The notes: generated by a model from the sequence alone, not told the origin. A stretch of 12,968 nucleotides of DNA from Sulfurimonas sp. (GCF_023229025.1 NZ_JALOAA010000045.1:1-12968), one strand, 5' to 3'. Shown: positions 6,719-12,968, counted from the first letter of the stretch. A program made the numbers and translations.

Positions 6719-7354
6719 TTGATTAAAGGTATGTTTATATTTTCTTTGTTCTTTATCCTTCTTGATGCTAGGGAAAACCCTTTCTTTCCCTCTGAGGGAG
6801 AGAAGGATATTTTGATAACATCAAATGAAAGTATGGATAAAGAGCCCTTAAAAAGAGCTACTATCACGCTACCGCCTCAAGCAAGAATACTTAAAAAAGT
6901 AACACTTGAGTTTAAAAACCTAGACGGTTCCATAGAGAGCAGAAGCATAGAGCTTGAGAACTCTGTTGACTGGCATCTTCCTGTATTTATCTCTCAAAGC
7001 TATACAGAGACAAAAGATGAAGTCAATCTTCAATCCCCAACAAACAGACAAATATATAAAAATATAGCATCTATTAAACACTTATCGCTATCTTCGTTTG
7101 GAAAAAATTTAAAACTAACAACAAAAGATAAGGCAATAAGAAATTTTCTACTAGTAAATCCTCATAGAGTTGTTGTTGATTTTAAAAAAGATACAGATAT
7201 AAGAAGTTATGTTAAAAAAATACCAAATGCAATATTTAAAGAGATTAGAATTGGTAATCATAATGGCTACTACAGAGCTGTTATTGAGCTTGACGGACAT
7301 TACAGATATGAGTTCAAAAAGATCTCAGAGGGTTATTTAATAGAGTTAAAATAA
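6719..7354 (+). CDS. Secreted AMIN-domain protein
   Basis: Predicted secreted protein of 211 residues. The N-terminus (MIKGMFIFSLFFILLDA, about 1-17) looks like a signal peptide. The C-terminal part, about 112-211, has the AMIN-domain pattern (HLSLSSFGKNLKLTTKD, LVNPHRVVVDFKK, KEIRIGNHNGYYRAVIEL), a fold known from cell-wall amidases and secretins that binds peptidoglycan or septal wall. No amidase domain follows, so it is probably a stand-alone envelope adaptor. I chose TTG 6719 because AGGGG (6709-6713) is 5 bases upstream and the lysine completes the signal peptide; ATG 6731 lacks a usable site. Campylobacter has an AMIN-type protein in the same eno neighbourhood, as I recall. It converges with the DUF4105 gene, only 4 bases between stops. 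Confidence 0.78.
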   Translation: MIKGMFIFSLFFILLDARENPFFPSEGEKDILITSNESMDKEPLKRATITLPPQARILKKVTLEFKNLDGSIESRSIELENSVDWHLPVFISQSYTETKDEVNLQSPTNRQIYKNIASIKHLSLSSFGKNLKLTTKDKAIRNFLLVNPHRVVVDFKKDTDIRSYVKKIPNAIFKEIRIGNHNGYYRAVIELDGHYRYEFKKISEGYLIELK

Positions 7355-7358
7355 AATA

Positions 7359-9185
7359 TTAAAAATAGTAATTCAAATATGCTCTAAAGCTGTTTTCACT
7401 TTTTTTTGCTTCTAATAGGTCTCTCTCTTTATAGTTGTATTTAAACTTTAGCTGAATATTTTGTGAGACTCTAAAGCTTTGCGATGCTTCAAATAAATTT
7501 TGTTCCCTGCCATTGTCATACCATCTTCTTGTTGCTTCTATATTTGTGCTCATGTTGGAGTACTTATCAAATACAAGACCGAAACTGCCTCCTATTGCAG
7601 GGCTAAACTCCCCATCAAGGTAGAAGAGTGGGTCTGCCATAATATATGTATACCCAAAGCTGTTTCCCCAGCTAAGCCCAAGACCGACAGTACCTATGAA
7701 GTTAGTAGAAGAATCAAGGGAGTTTCTATCCCATCCAAACTTTGTTCTCCAAGAGAGAGAGTCAAAAAATTCGCTTCTTTGTGCGAGTGAAACTATGGAG
7801 AGGATAGTCGCATCTTCAACCTCTAAATCACTTTTAGAGTAAGAGAGCTCCAGATTTATAAACTCTATCTGAGTTCCTCTTAGAAAGCCATAGTTGCTAT
7901 CTTCTAGGTCATGATAAGCCGGTCGTATCCCCAAAAATCCGATTGACTCTCCATCTCTAGAACCTGCACCTATTGTAGCCCTGATTGCTCTATGGCTATC
8001 AATAGGATTTGGAGGAGTTTTAATATCGAGTTTTTCTCCAACTCCAAGTGCGGCTCTATGTTTTGAGAGCTTATGAAAGAGGTTAAGATACTCCTCTTTT
8101 TCTATCTTACTTTTGCTAAATCTATACTCTAGAAGCTCAATTGAGGCTTCAAGAATAAATCTTTTTTGCTGTTTATCTATAGTTGAACTATTTGTAATCT
8201 CCTCTACATCAAGCAAAGAGCCAACTAGTTGCTTAGGCTTATCTATATGCTCTTTATCTATAAGCTCTTCATATTTAAGAAGAGTAGTTCTTTTTGAGGG
8301 TCTAAAAAATTTATCTTTGATAATATTTTCTAAATTTGCAGCATGCGCAGTCTCAAGTGGGATGACTTGGTAGTTAAAATATTCTCTTAAATAAAGAGTG
8401 GGTCTTGCAACCTCTAAAAACCACAACATGTTGTATGAGCAGTTCTCTGTAAAAAAGTAGTAGTATGAGTGAGTCTCATTAAGCTCCCAGATGTGCTCCA
8501 TCATTCTAAGCGTCTCCTCTTCGCTTAAATCCAAATCATACTCCCATATGTCTCTTTGTTCACTATCTCTATACTCCTTTAATTTATCATAGTATGGAAG
8601 TAGTGAGTACTTTCCGAAGTAGCCGCCAAAGAGTCCTTTAATTGCAAAGAGCATGGCATTTTCTTCATCAGGATTAGCATCAGCGGCATAATTTACGGCA
8701 TAAGATAACAATTTTGAGTTATAGGCAGAGTTTATTCTTAAAAATGTGTGCCCAAACATTGAAGCGGGTGAGTTTATATGAGCCGATGGGAAAACTAAGG
8801 TTACGGACTTTGGGTTTAATCTCTTTAGTATGGTGTTATACTTCTTGCACTCAACTTTTGGAAAATCTATAATGCCAAGTTCATTTTTAAGCCAAGCTTT
8901 TCTTGCAGGGAATTTACATGCAGTTGAATTATCGTCAAATACCACTTCATTTATAAGAGCATCAATGGTAGCATTTAGTTCACTGCTAGCATTAGTTTTA
9001 CCGTCATTAGATAAGAAAAAACTTCTATCATCAATCTCGCTTACACCGCTGTGCATATGAAGAAGCAGATTCCAGTATCTTGAGTCTGACAAGTTTAGCT
9101 CTTTTGCTTTTTGTTTGTATAAATCAGCAGAGGCAGTTAAGAGATTTACACAGACAATGAGCAGTAAAATTAATTTTTTAAAAAT
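7359..9185 (-). CDS. DUF4105 (Lnb-type periplasmic domain) protein with C-terminal outer-membrane beta-barrel
   Basis: Predicted envelope protein of about 608 residues. Numbered from the proposed start, 1-20 is a signal peptide ending TASA before DLYKQ. The region to about residue 130 matches the N-terminal part of DUF4105 proteins (YWNLLLHMHSG, DDRSFFLS, CKFPARKAWL). The DUF4105 core has the likely catalytic His146 (MFGHTFLRIN) and Cys249 (FFTENCSYN). The last 200 or so residues alternate polar and hydrophobic positions and end NYYF, as outer-membrane barrels do. Bacteroides Lnb, a lipoprotein N-acyltransferase, has the same core domain; equal activity here is inference. No ATG, GTG or TTG precedes the signal peptide. 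ATT 9185 has AGGA 7 bases upstream and is the best start; TTG 9092 would delete the signal peptide. Confidence 0.82.
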   Translation of the reverse strand: MFKKLILLLIVCVNLLTASADLYKQKAKELNLSDSRYWNLLLHMHSGVSEIDDRSFFLSNDGKTNASSELNATIDALINEVVFDDNSTACKFPARKAWLKNELGIIDFPKVECKKYNTILKRLNPKSVTLVFPSAHINSPASMFGHTFLRINSAYNSKLLSYAVNYAADANPDEENAMLFAIKGLFGGYFGKYSLLPYYDKLKEYRDSEQRDIWEYDLDLSEEETLRMMEHIWELNETHSYYYFFTENCSYNMLWFLEVARPTLYLREYFNYQVIPLETAHAANLENIIKDKFFRPSKRTTLLKYEELIDKEHIDKPKQLVGSLLDVEEITNSSTIDKQQKRFILEASIELLEYRFSKSKIEKEEYLNLFHKLSKHRAALGVGEKLDIKTPPNPIDSHRAIRATIGAGSRDGESIGFLGIRPAYHDLEDSNYGFLRGTQIEFINLELSYSKSDLEVEDATILSIVSLAQRSEFFDSLSWRTKFGWDRNSLDSSTNFIGTVGLGLSWGNSFGYTYIMADPLFYLDGEFSPAIGGSFGLVFDKYSNMSTNIEATRRWYDNGREQNLFEASQSFRVSQNIQLKFKYNYKERDLLEAKKSENSFRAYLNYYF

Positions 9186-9218
9186 GGAAGATTCCTGAGT
9201 TTAATATTTAAAAATGGA
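9177..9218. repeat. 12-bp direct repeat, 30-bp period, at the DUF4105 start
   Basis: TTTAAAAATGGA occurs at 9177-9188 and again at 9207-9218. The first copy spans the proposed ATT start on the minus strand; the second lies in the leader just below the DUF3015 hairpin. A small duplication or a paired binding site could explain it. Low complexity makes chance a real alternative. Confidence 0.4.
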
Positions 9219-9219
9219 G

Positions 9220-9251
9220 AAGAATCAAACGAAAATATTCGTTTGATTCTT
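9220..9251 (-). terminator. 14-bp perfect hairpin between the DUF3015 and DUF4105 genes
   Basis: AAGAATCAAACGAA (9220-9233) and TTCGTTTGATTCTT (9238-9251) are perfect complements around an AATA loop. The hairpin begins 5 bases after the DUF3015 stop. On the minus strand the stem is followed by CTCC and then five T's. This resembles an intrinsic terminator or attenuator that would lower DUF4105 expression relative to DUF3015. On the plus strand a T-run also follows (ACTTTTT), but no plus-strand gene ends here. Confidence 0.65.
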
Positions 9252-9256
9252 ACTTT

Positions 9257-9703
9257 TTATAGAGTTGTTGTAGAGATATTGTCAAGAACATCAGCCATTT
9301 TGACATCTTGGCTAGTGTAGATTTTGTTATAGTTTTCTTGTAGAGATGCAGAAAAAGTAGCTTTATCAGATATCTCTAAAAGCTCTGCAAGTGTGTCAAT
9401 GCTCTCCCCGTGACCAATCGCTATCTCTTTTGCAAGTTGATCCATATTTGAAGCAACGAACTCCTCAGCGATTTCGTTCATAACGAATTGAGTTTTTTGA
9501 CAACCTAAAGTTCCAGAAGTGATACCAAAAGTTTGGTTTCCTGAAGTACCGTTTGTTGTAGCCTGAAGAGCCAACATAACTGCCGTTGAATCATCTTTAA
9601 TTATCATCGCACCCAAACCACAACCGGTTTGATTATTTACGTTTGCCATTACCGAGGAGCTTAATGCAACAACTGCTGCAAGACTAATTAGAATTTTTTT
9701 CAT
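9257..9703 (-). CDS. Secreted DUF3015-family protein
   Basis: Small periplasmic protein of unknown function, 148 residues. Residues 1-20 form a clear signal peptide ending SVMA before NVNNQ. The mature part has the DUF3015 signature: GCGLGAMIIKD near 27-37, then TTNGTSGNQTFGITSGTLGC (49-68). The two cysteines, C28 and C68, are the only ones and may form a disulfide. The C-terminal half (from about 75) is acidic and predicted helical. ATG 9703 has AAAGGA upstream at a 6-base spacing. TATGAT or TACAAT on the minus strand (9724-9738) could be its -10 box. It lies directly upstream of the DUF4105 gene, an arrangement I believe recurs in other Proteobacteria, so the two may act together. No biochemical role is known to me. 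Confidence 0.85.
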   Translation of the reverse strand: MKKILISLAAVVALSSSVMANVNNQTGCGLGAMIIKDDSTAVMLALQATTNGTSGNQTFGITSGTLGCQKTQFVMNEIAEEFVASNMDQLAKEIAIGHGESIDTLAELLEISDKATFSASLQENYNKIYTSQDVKMADVLDNISTTTL

Positions 9704-9761
9704 TGAACTTCCTTTAATTTAAAATCATAGCTATTGTAAGATTTATTAGCTTAACTAAAAA

Positions 9762-10352
9762 TTAGTTTTTGTTAAGTTCCGTATCTTTCCAATATTTTGT
9801 TCCCTGAACGGTAGCTTGAAGCGCTAGGCCGTTTTGGGTCAGTTTATAGAGCCTTACACCCGGAGCAACAGTGATCGCTGCGTTAAGGGAACCTCCGCTA
9901 TCTTCATACTTTGCAGCAGCGTCAGCTTGCGCGTTTGCTTCCCAGCCTGATCTTACAAAGGTATCATATGCTTTTTTATTTTCAAATAGAAATACTGCTC
10001 TAAAATCTTTTACACCGATACCAAGTCCTAATCCTCCCGAAGCCATATTCATATATGTATTTATCCCTGTTCTGTTGTTGTGAGCAAGTCCTTTTCCGCC
10101 TTCTGCCGATAAAAGAATAAGATTTACCCCAACATTGCTAAATGTTGCATATCCATAAGAGCGCAGCACCATCTTTCTCGCCTCCGGTGCATACTCATAG
10201 AGTAGTTGCATAGTTTGATTGCTAGATACTATACGGTTGACCCTCTCAAGCCTGTTTTCTTCCCTAATTTCACGCTTACTTTTGCCTGACCAAAAACCTG
10301 AGAAAAGAAGAACGATAAGAAGAAGAGAGAGAATTAATTTTAAATGTTTCAT
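9762..10352 (-). CDS. SYLF (Ysc84-like) domain protein, exported or membrane-anchored
   Basis: A 196-residue protein with an N-terminal hydrophobic segment (about 4-20, KLILSLLLIVLLFSGFW) followed by a charged linker (22-45). The rest, from about 60, is a SYLF domain: GYATFSNVGVNLILLSAEGGKG, then YMNMASGGLGLGIGVKDFRAVFLFENKKAYDTF, and APGVRLYKLTQNGLALQATVQGTKYWKD. SYLF domains bind lipid in eukaryotic proteins; bacterial versions are secreted or membrane proteins of unclear role. The start ATG 10352 has AAGG 8-10 bases upstream. The open frame extends 24 codons farther, but that part has no start signal and would bury the signal sequence. No lipobox cysteine is present. It is the first minus-strand gene of the envelope cluster, 58 bases before the DUF3015 ATG. 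Confidence 0.85.
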   Translation of the reverse strand: MKHLKLILSLLLIVLLFSGFWSGKSKREIREENRLERVNRIVSSNQTMQLLYEYAPEARKMVLRSYGYATFSNVGVNLILLSAEGGKGLAHNNRTGINTYMNMASGGLGLGIGVKDFRAVFLFENKKAYDTFVRSGWEANAQADAAAKYEDSGGSLNAAITVAPGVRLYKLTQNGLALQATVQGTKYWKDTELNKN

Positions 10353-10484
10353 TGTGTCAACCTTGAGCGAGCGCCCTAATTTTTGTAAATAATAATAACA
10401 TAATTTATTAAAATATCTAAACACTATTTTACAAGCATAAATAGACGCTTCTTTATCTATTTAGCGGGATATTCTTGTTTATTT

Positions 10485-10502
10485 TAAAAATAGCTATTTT
10501 TA
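10485..10502. promoter_or_regulatory. 18-bp perfect palindrome in a divergent promoter region
   Basis: TAAAAATAGCTATTTTTA is exactly self-complementary. It lies in the 205-base gap between the divergent SYLF gene and the 10558 gene, 22 bases before a consensus TATAAT on the plus strand, so a dimeric regulator bound here would sit just upstream of the polymerase. The AT-rich arms make chance possible. Confidence 0.35.
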
Positions 10503-10524
10503 TTATCAATTAGCATATGGAGAG

Positions 10525-10530
10525 TATAAT
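10525..10530 (+). promoter_or_regulatory. -10 box for the 10558 gene
   Basis: Consensus TATAAT within GGAGAGTATAATTTTA, 27 bases upstream of ATG 10558. With a start about 7 bases downstream, the leader would be about 20 bases and include the AAGGA ribosome binding site at 10548-10552. No good -35 match is visible. Confidence 0.55.
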
Positions 10531-10557
10531 TTTATTTCAACAGTCCCAAGGAAAAAT

Positions 10558-11037
10558 ATGAACAAATTTTTAGCAGCTCTAACTATGGGTATCGCTTTAT
10601 TGAATGCGGACTCTCTTAAAATAGACTCCCCGCTGAAGATGTTGGAGAGTTTTAGGTATGAGACACCGGCAGGTCGTCAGATAAAGATACCACAAAAAAT
10701 AGAGCTGGTGATAGTCGCTTTTGAAAAAGATACAGGAGCCTTAGTCAATGAATACCTTGATACGCAGAGCCCGTTTTACCTTCAAAAGAGCAACTCAATC
10801 TTTATAGCCGACATAAATAAGATGCCTACCGTTATTGCAAATATGTTTGCTCTGCCAAAACTTCAAAAGTATAAACATCTTATATACTTACACTACGGAG
10901 AAAAATTACAAGCTGTAGTACCAAATAAAGAGCAAAAAGTTACTCTTTTATACATAGAAGACTCCAAAATTAAAGAGATATCTTTTATATCGACACATAA
11001 AGAGTTAAAAATGGCGATTGAAAAGCGGTATCGCTAA
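10558..11037 (+). CDS. Small secreted protein of unknown function, possible Cys-less thioredoxin-like fold
   Basis: I do not recognise a named family. The 159-residue product begins with a short signal peptide (about 1-17, MNKFLAALTMGIALLNA), so it is probably periplasmic. The mature part starts with an extended segment (SPLKMLESFRYETPAGRQIKIP), then alternates strands and helices: KIELVIVAF, NSIFIADINKMPTVIANMFAL, KHLIYLHYG and KVTLLYIEDSKIKEISFI, ending with a helix (THKELKMAIEKR). That order resembles a thioredoxin-like fold, but there is no cysteine at all, so redox activity is excluded. AAGGA is 5 bases before ATG 10558. It is divergent from the SYLF gene and 138 bases before the YceI-family gene on the same strand. 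The fold guess is weak. Confidence 0.75.
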   Translation: MNKFLAALTMGIALLNADSLKIDSPLKMLESFRYETPAGRQIKIPQKIELVIVAFEKDTGALVNEYLDTQSPFYLQKSNSIFIADINKMPTVIANMFALPKLQKYKHLIYLHYGEKLQAVVPNKEQKVTLLYIEDSKIKEISFISTHKELKMAIEKRYR

Positions 11038-11175
11038 GCTTCTTCTATTCTGGATAATTCATTTGTAAGATATGCGTTCTTTGACGGTTTGATATTGGTT
11101 TGTCAGTTGTAGTGTTGAAGGCTCGATATTAAAATATATGTTAAAATTGTGCTAATTTATTAGTAGGAGTTTATG

Positions 11176-11700
11176 ATGAAAAAGATGTTTATGATGCTAC
11201 TTTTTACTCTTCCGCTATTGGCGTTAAATCTGGAGCTAAAGAGCGGTTATGTGGCTGCACATACGGAGATGTTTATGGACAAAACTATCGATCCGATAAA
11301 TAACTATCTTAACGCTAAGGTAACTATAGACAACAATGATATTACTACTATAAAAGGAAAATTTTGGGTTGAGATGGCTCTTTTTAGTAGTGATAAAGCT
11401 CGTAGAGATGAGAGCATGTATGAAGAGATTCAGACAGATGAGTTTAAAGTTGCGACATACACTATAACTGATGTGAAAAAGGCTGAGGGTAAAGAGAATT
11501 ATATTATTAATGGTGTACTCGATTTTCACGGCGAAAAAAGAGAGCTTAGCGCAAATGCAAAAATAACTACCGTAGACGGCAGCTTAACAATTGATGCTAC
11601 TTCGATGATTTTAATGAGTGACTACGGTGTTAAAATGCCGTGTTTGATGTTTATGTGTGTGCGTGACCAAGTCGATTTGTTAGTTAAAGCAATATTTTAA
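11176..11700 (+). CDS. YceI-family secreted lipid-binding-like protein
   Basis: Predicted periplasmic protein of 174 residues. Residues 1-17 (MKKMFMMLLFTLPLLAL) form a signal peptide. The mature chain fits the YceI family, an elongated lipocalin-like barrel that binds polyprenoid lipids or amphiphiles: ELKSGYVAAHTEMFM at the start, then the paired IKGKFWVEMALFSSDKARRDESMYEEI and FKVATYTITDV blocks, NGVLDFHGEKRELSANAKI, and a closing strand MILMSDYGVK. Two cysteines lie near the C-terminus (PCLMFMC). AGGAG at 11165-11169 is 6 bases from ATG 11176 and only 3 from ATG 11173, so I prefer 11176. mgtE starts 12 bases after its stop. The ligand is unknown. Confidence 0.85.
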   Translation: MKKMFMMLLFTLPLLALNLELKSGYVAAHTEMFMDKTIDPINNYLNAKVTIDNNDITTIKGKFWVEMALFSSDKARRDESMYEEIQTDEFKVATYTITDVKKAEGKENYIINGVLDFHGEKRELSANAKITTVDGSLTIDATSMILMSDYGVKMPCLMFMCVRDQVDLLVKAIF

Positions 11701-11706
11701 TATAAT
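11701..11706 (+). promoter_or_regulatory. -10 box placed for a leaderless mgtE transcript
   Basis: Consensus TATAAT directly follows the YceI gene stop codon. Counting 7 bases from its last base puts the transcription start on the A of the mgtE ATG (11713). No Shine-Dalgarno sequence is visible before that ATG. The alternative is co-transcription with the YceI gene and inefficient or coupled initiation. Confidence 0.4.
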
Positions 11707-11712
11707 CTAATT

Positions 11713-12968
11713 ATGAATAAATTACAAGAGTACTTAAGTCACCATGAATTAAGCGAGATTCACCCCTCAGATATAGCAAAAATACTTAAACAGCTTGATG
11801 AAAGCGAGTTTGCAGCATCTTTAAATCTTATACCAAAAGATTTGATTGGAGATGTCGCACTTGCACTTCCTGAGAGATACTTTGATGATGTTGTTGAGAA
11901 TTTTAGTGTTCAAGAGTTAAGAGATGCAGTAACGGCGCTTGAAAGTGATGATCAAGTTGATTTTATGCATGAGCTAAAAGAGGTTGATGAGAGTGTAGCT
12001 TCTAAGGTTTTTGATACTCTTAGTGAGATTGATAAAGAGGAGATTACAAAGCTTCAATCATACACTCAAGAAGAGGCCGGTGCATATATGCAGCTTGAGG
12101 TCTTTACTGCAAATAAAGATGAGATAGTTCATGACGTAATAAAAAGATTTGCCGAACTTAGAAAAGCCAATAAGATAGAAAATGTTCAAAATCTATTTAT
12201 AATTAATAATAATAAAGAACTTCTCTTTACAATCGGTTTGGATGATTTGCTTATTTTTGATTTTGATAAAACATTAGCAAAGAACATAGAGTTCAGCGAA
12301 GATAGCTTTGAGCCTAAAAAAGCACAAGATAGAGAAAATATTAAAGAGGTAGTCCGCTATTTTAGAGAGTATGACCTCTCTGTAATGCCTGTTATTAATA
12401 CCTATGGGGTTTTGTTGGGGCGTATAACGTCAGACGATGTTTACGATATTATCAATGAACATGCAACTGAGCAGATGTACCATCTTGCCGGAGTCGATGA
12501 TGAAGCTGAGGAGGATGAAGAGGTATTTAAAGCGGGTAAAAAAAGAGCCTCTTGGCTTGGAGTCAACCTCTTGACAGCTATTTTTGTCTCTATTACAATA
12601 GGTCTTTTCGCGGATACTTTAGAGAGTATGGTGGCATTGGCGATTCTAATGCCTATTGTTGCCTCTATGGGCGGAAATGTCGGAACTCAAAGTTTGACAG
12701 TTGTTGTAAGACAACTTGCTCTTGGTGGGATTTTACAAGGCGATGCTATGCGAACTATCAAAAAAGAGGTTTTAATCTCTTTGATGAACGGACTTATCTT
12801 CGCATTTATTATAGGAGTTGTAGCCGCCGTTTGGTTTAATATAAATATGCTCGGTGTTGTAATTGCGCTAAGTATGATGATTAATTTTTTAATGGCAGGT
12901 CTTTTTGGAGCAGCAATACCGCTCTTTTTAAAAAAGATAAATATAGATCCCGCCATAGGGAGCACGGT
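11713..12968 (+). CDS. mgtE: Magnesium transporter MgtE, 3' end cut by window
   Basis: Mg2+ channel/transporter of the inner membrane, gated by its cytoplasmic domain. About 418 codons are present before the window ends in frame. Residues 1-125 are the helical MgtE N-domain (SEIHPSDIAKILKQLDESEF). The CBS pair follows, about 130-260, starting EEAGAYMQLEVFTANKDEIV and including YDLSVMPVINTYGVLLGRIT. After an acidic linker (DDEAEEDEEVF), membrane helices start at W281. The MPIVASMGGNVGTQSLTVVV signature (about 314-333) and INFLMAGLFGAAIPLFLKK, DPAIGS near the edge are diagnostic. The remaining residues, roughly 30-40, lie outside. ATG 11713 lacks a visible ribosome binding site; no downstream in-frame start would keep the N-domain. 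Confidence 0.96.
   Translation, partial: MNKLQEYLSHHELSEIHPSDIAKILKQLDESEFAASLNLIPKDLIGDVALALPERYFDDVVENFSVQELRDAVTALESDDQVDFMHELKEVDESVASKVFDTLSEIDKEEITKLQSYTQEEAGAYMQLEVFTANKDEIVHDVIKRFAELRKANKIENVQNLFIINNNKELLFTIGLDDLLIFDFDKTLAKNIEFSEDSFEPKKAQDRENIKEVVRYFREYDLSVMPVINTYGVLLGRITSDDVYDIINEHATEQMYHLAGVDDEAEEDEEVFKAGKKRASWLGVNLLTAIFVSITIGLFADTLESMVALAILMPIVASMGGNVGTQSLTVVVRQLALGGILQGDAMRTIKKEVLISLMNGLIFAFIIGVVAAVWFNINMLGVVIALSMMINFLMAGLFGAAIPLFLKKINIDPAIGST

Noticed and set aside
7500..9060. Plus-strand open frames opposite the DUF4105 gene (7500-7790, 8113-8373, 8830-9060)
   Set aside because: Antisense shadows of a long conserved coding sequence, without ribosome binding sites or domains.
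9750..9776. AACTAA/TTAGTT hairpin around the SYLF stop codon as terminator
   Set aside because: All-AT-rich 6-bp stem with no proper T-run on the minus strand; indistinguishable from background.
10353..10424. 24-codon upstream extension of the SYLF protein
   Set aside because: It would place charged and aromatic residues before the signal sequence; ATG 10352 has an AAGG site and a normal signal peptide follows.
11038..11172. Gap between the 10558 gene and the YceI gene as a hidden gene or terminator
   Set aside because: Only very short frames and a 4-bp AGCG/CGCT stem without a T-run at the gene end; two TTAAAAT runs near 11130-11147 may be promoter-related but are too weak to call.
12552..12965. 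Open frames on both strands at 12552-12839 and 12687-12965
   Set aside because: They are out of frame with the clear MgtE coding sequence, whose signature motifs run through the same bases.

Overview
The window is AT-rich chromosomal DNA that reads as a Campylobacterota (epsilonproteobacterial) genome, most likely Sulfurimonas or a close relative. The grounds are a NIF-type NifS/NifU pair used as a housekeeping Fe-S system, a futalosine-pathway menaquinone gene (mqnD), fliQ directly followed by murB, and recA-eno followed by an FtsB-like gene and an AMIN-domain gene. As I recall it, Campylobacter keeps a similar fliQ/murB and recA/eno neighbourhood. This identification comes from protein features and gene order, not from a search.

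Layout. 1-687: 3' part of nifS. 688-872: an unusually structured spacer. 873-1847: nifU. 1851-3807 (minus strand): a tightly overlapping mqnD-fliQ-murB operon, convergent with nifU. 3808-4017: a divergent promoter region holding a perfect 9-bp dyad upstream of recA. 4018-7354 (plus): recA, eno, an FtsB/DivIC-like membrane protein and a secreted AMIN-domain protein. 7359-10352 (minus): three envelope genes in transcription order, encoding a SYLF-domain protein, a DUF3015 protein and a DUF4105 (Lnb-type) protein with a predicted outer-membrane beta-barrel tail. 10558-11700 (plus): a small secreted protein of unknown function and a YceI-family protein. 11713-12968: an MgtE magnesium transporter cut by the window edge.

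How the genes work together. NifS supplies sulfur to the NifU scaffold for Fe-S assembly. MqnD, FliQ and MurB have unrelated jobs (menaquinone, flagellar export, peptidoglycan precursor) but are probably co-translated through stop/start overlaps. The FtsB-like and AMIN proteins both point to septal or cell-wall functions. From 6394 to 11700 every product except MurB-type cytosolic enzymes is predicted to be membrane-bound or secreted, so this half of the window is an envelope-biology region.

Best candidates for something undescribed are: the DUF3015-DUF4105(-SYLF) envelope module, whose main gene has no ATG/GTG/TTG start in front of its signal peptide and appears to start at ATT; a 14-bp perfect hairpin between the two module genes; the recA upstream dyad in a lineage known to lack LexA; a possibly leaderless mgtE transcript; and the folded nifS-nifU spacer. 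I saw no tRNA, rRNA, CRISPR array, insertion sequence or prophage gene. No gene-free stretch exceeds 300 bases.
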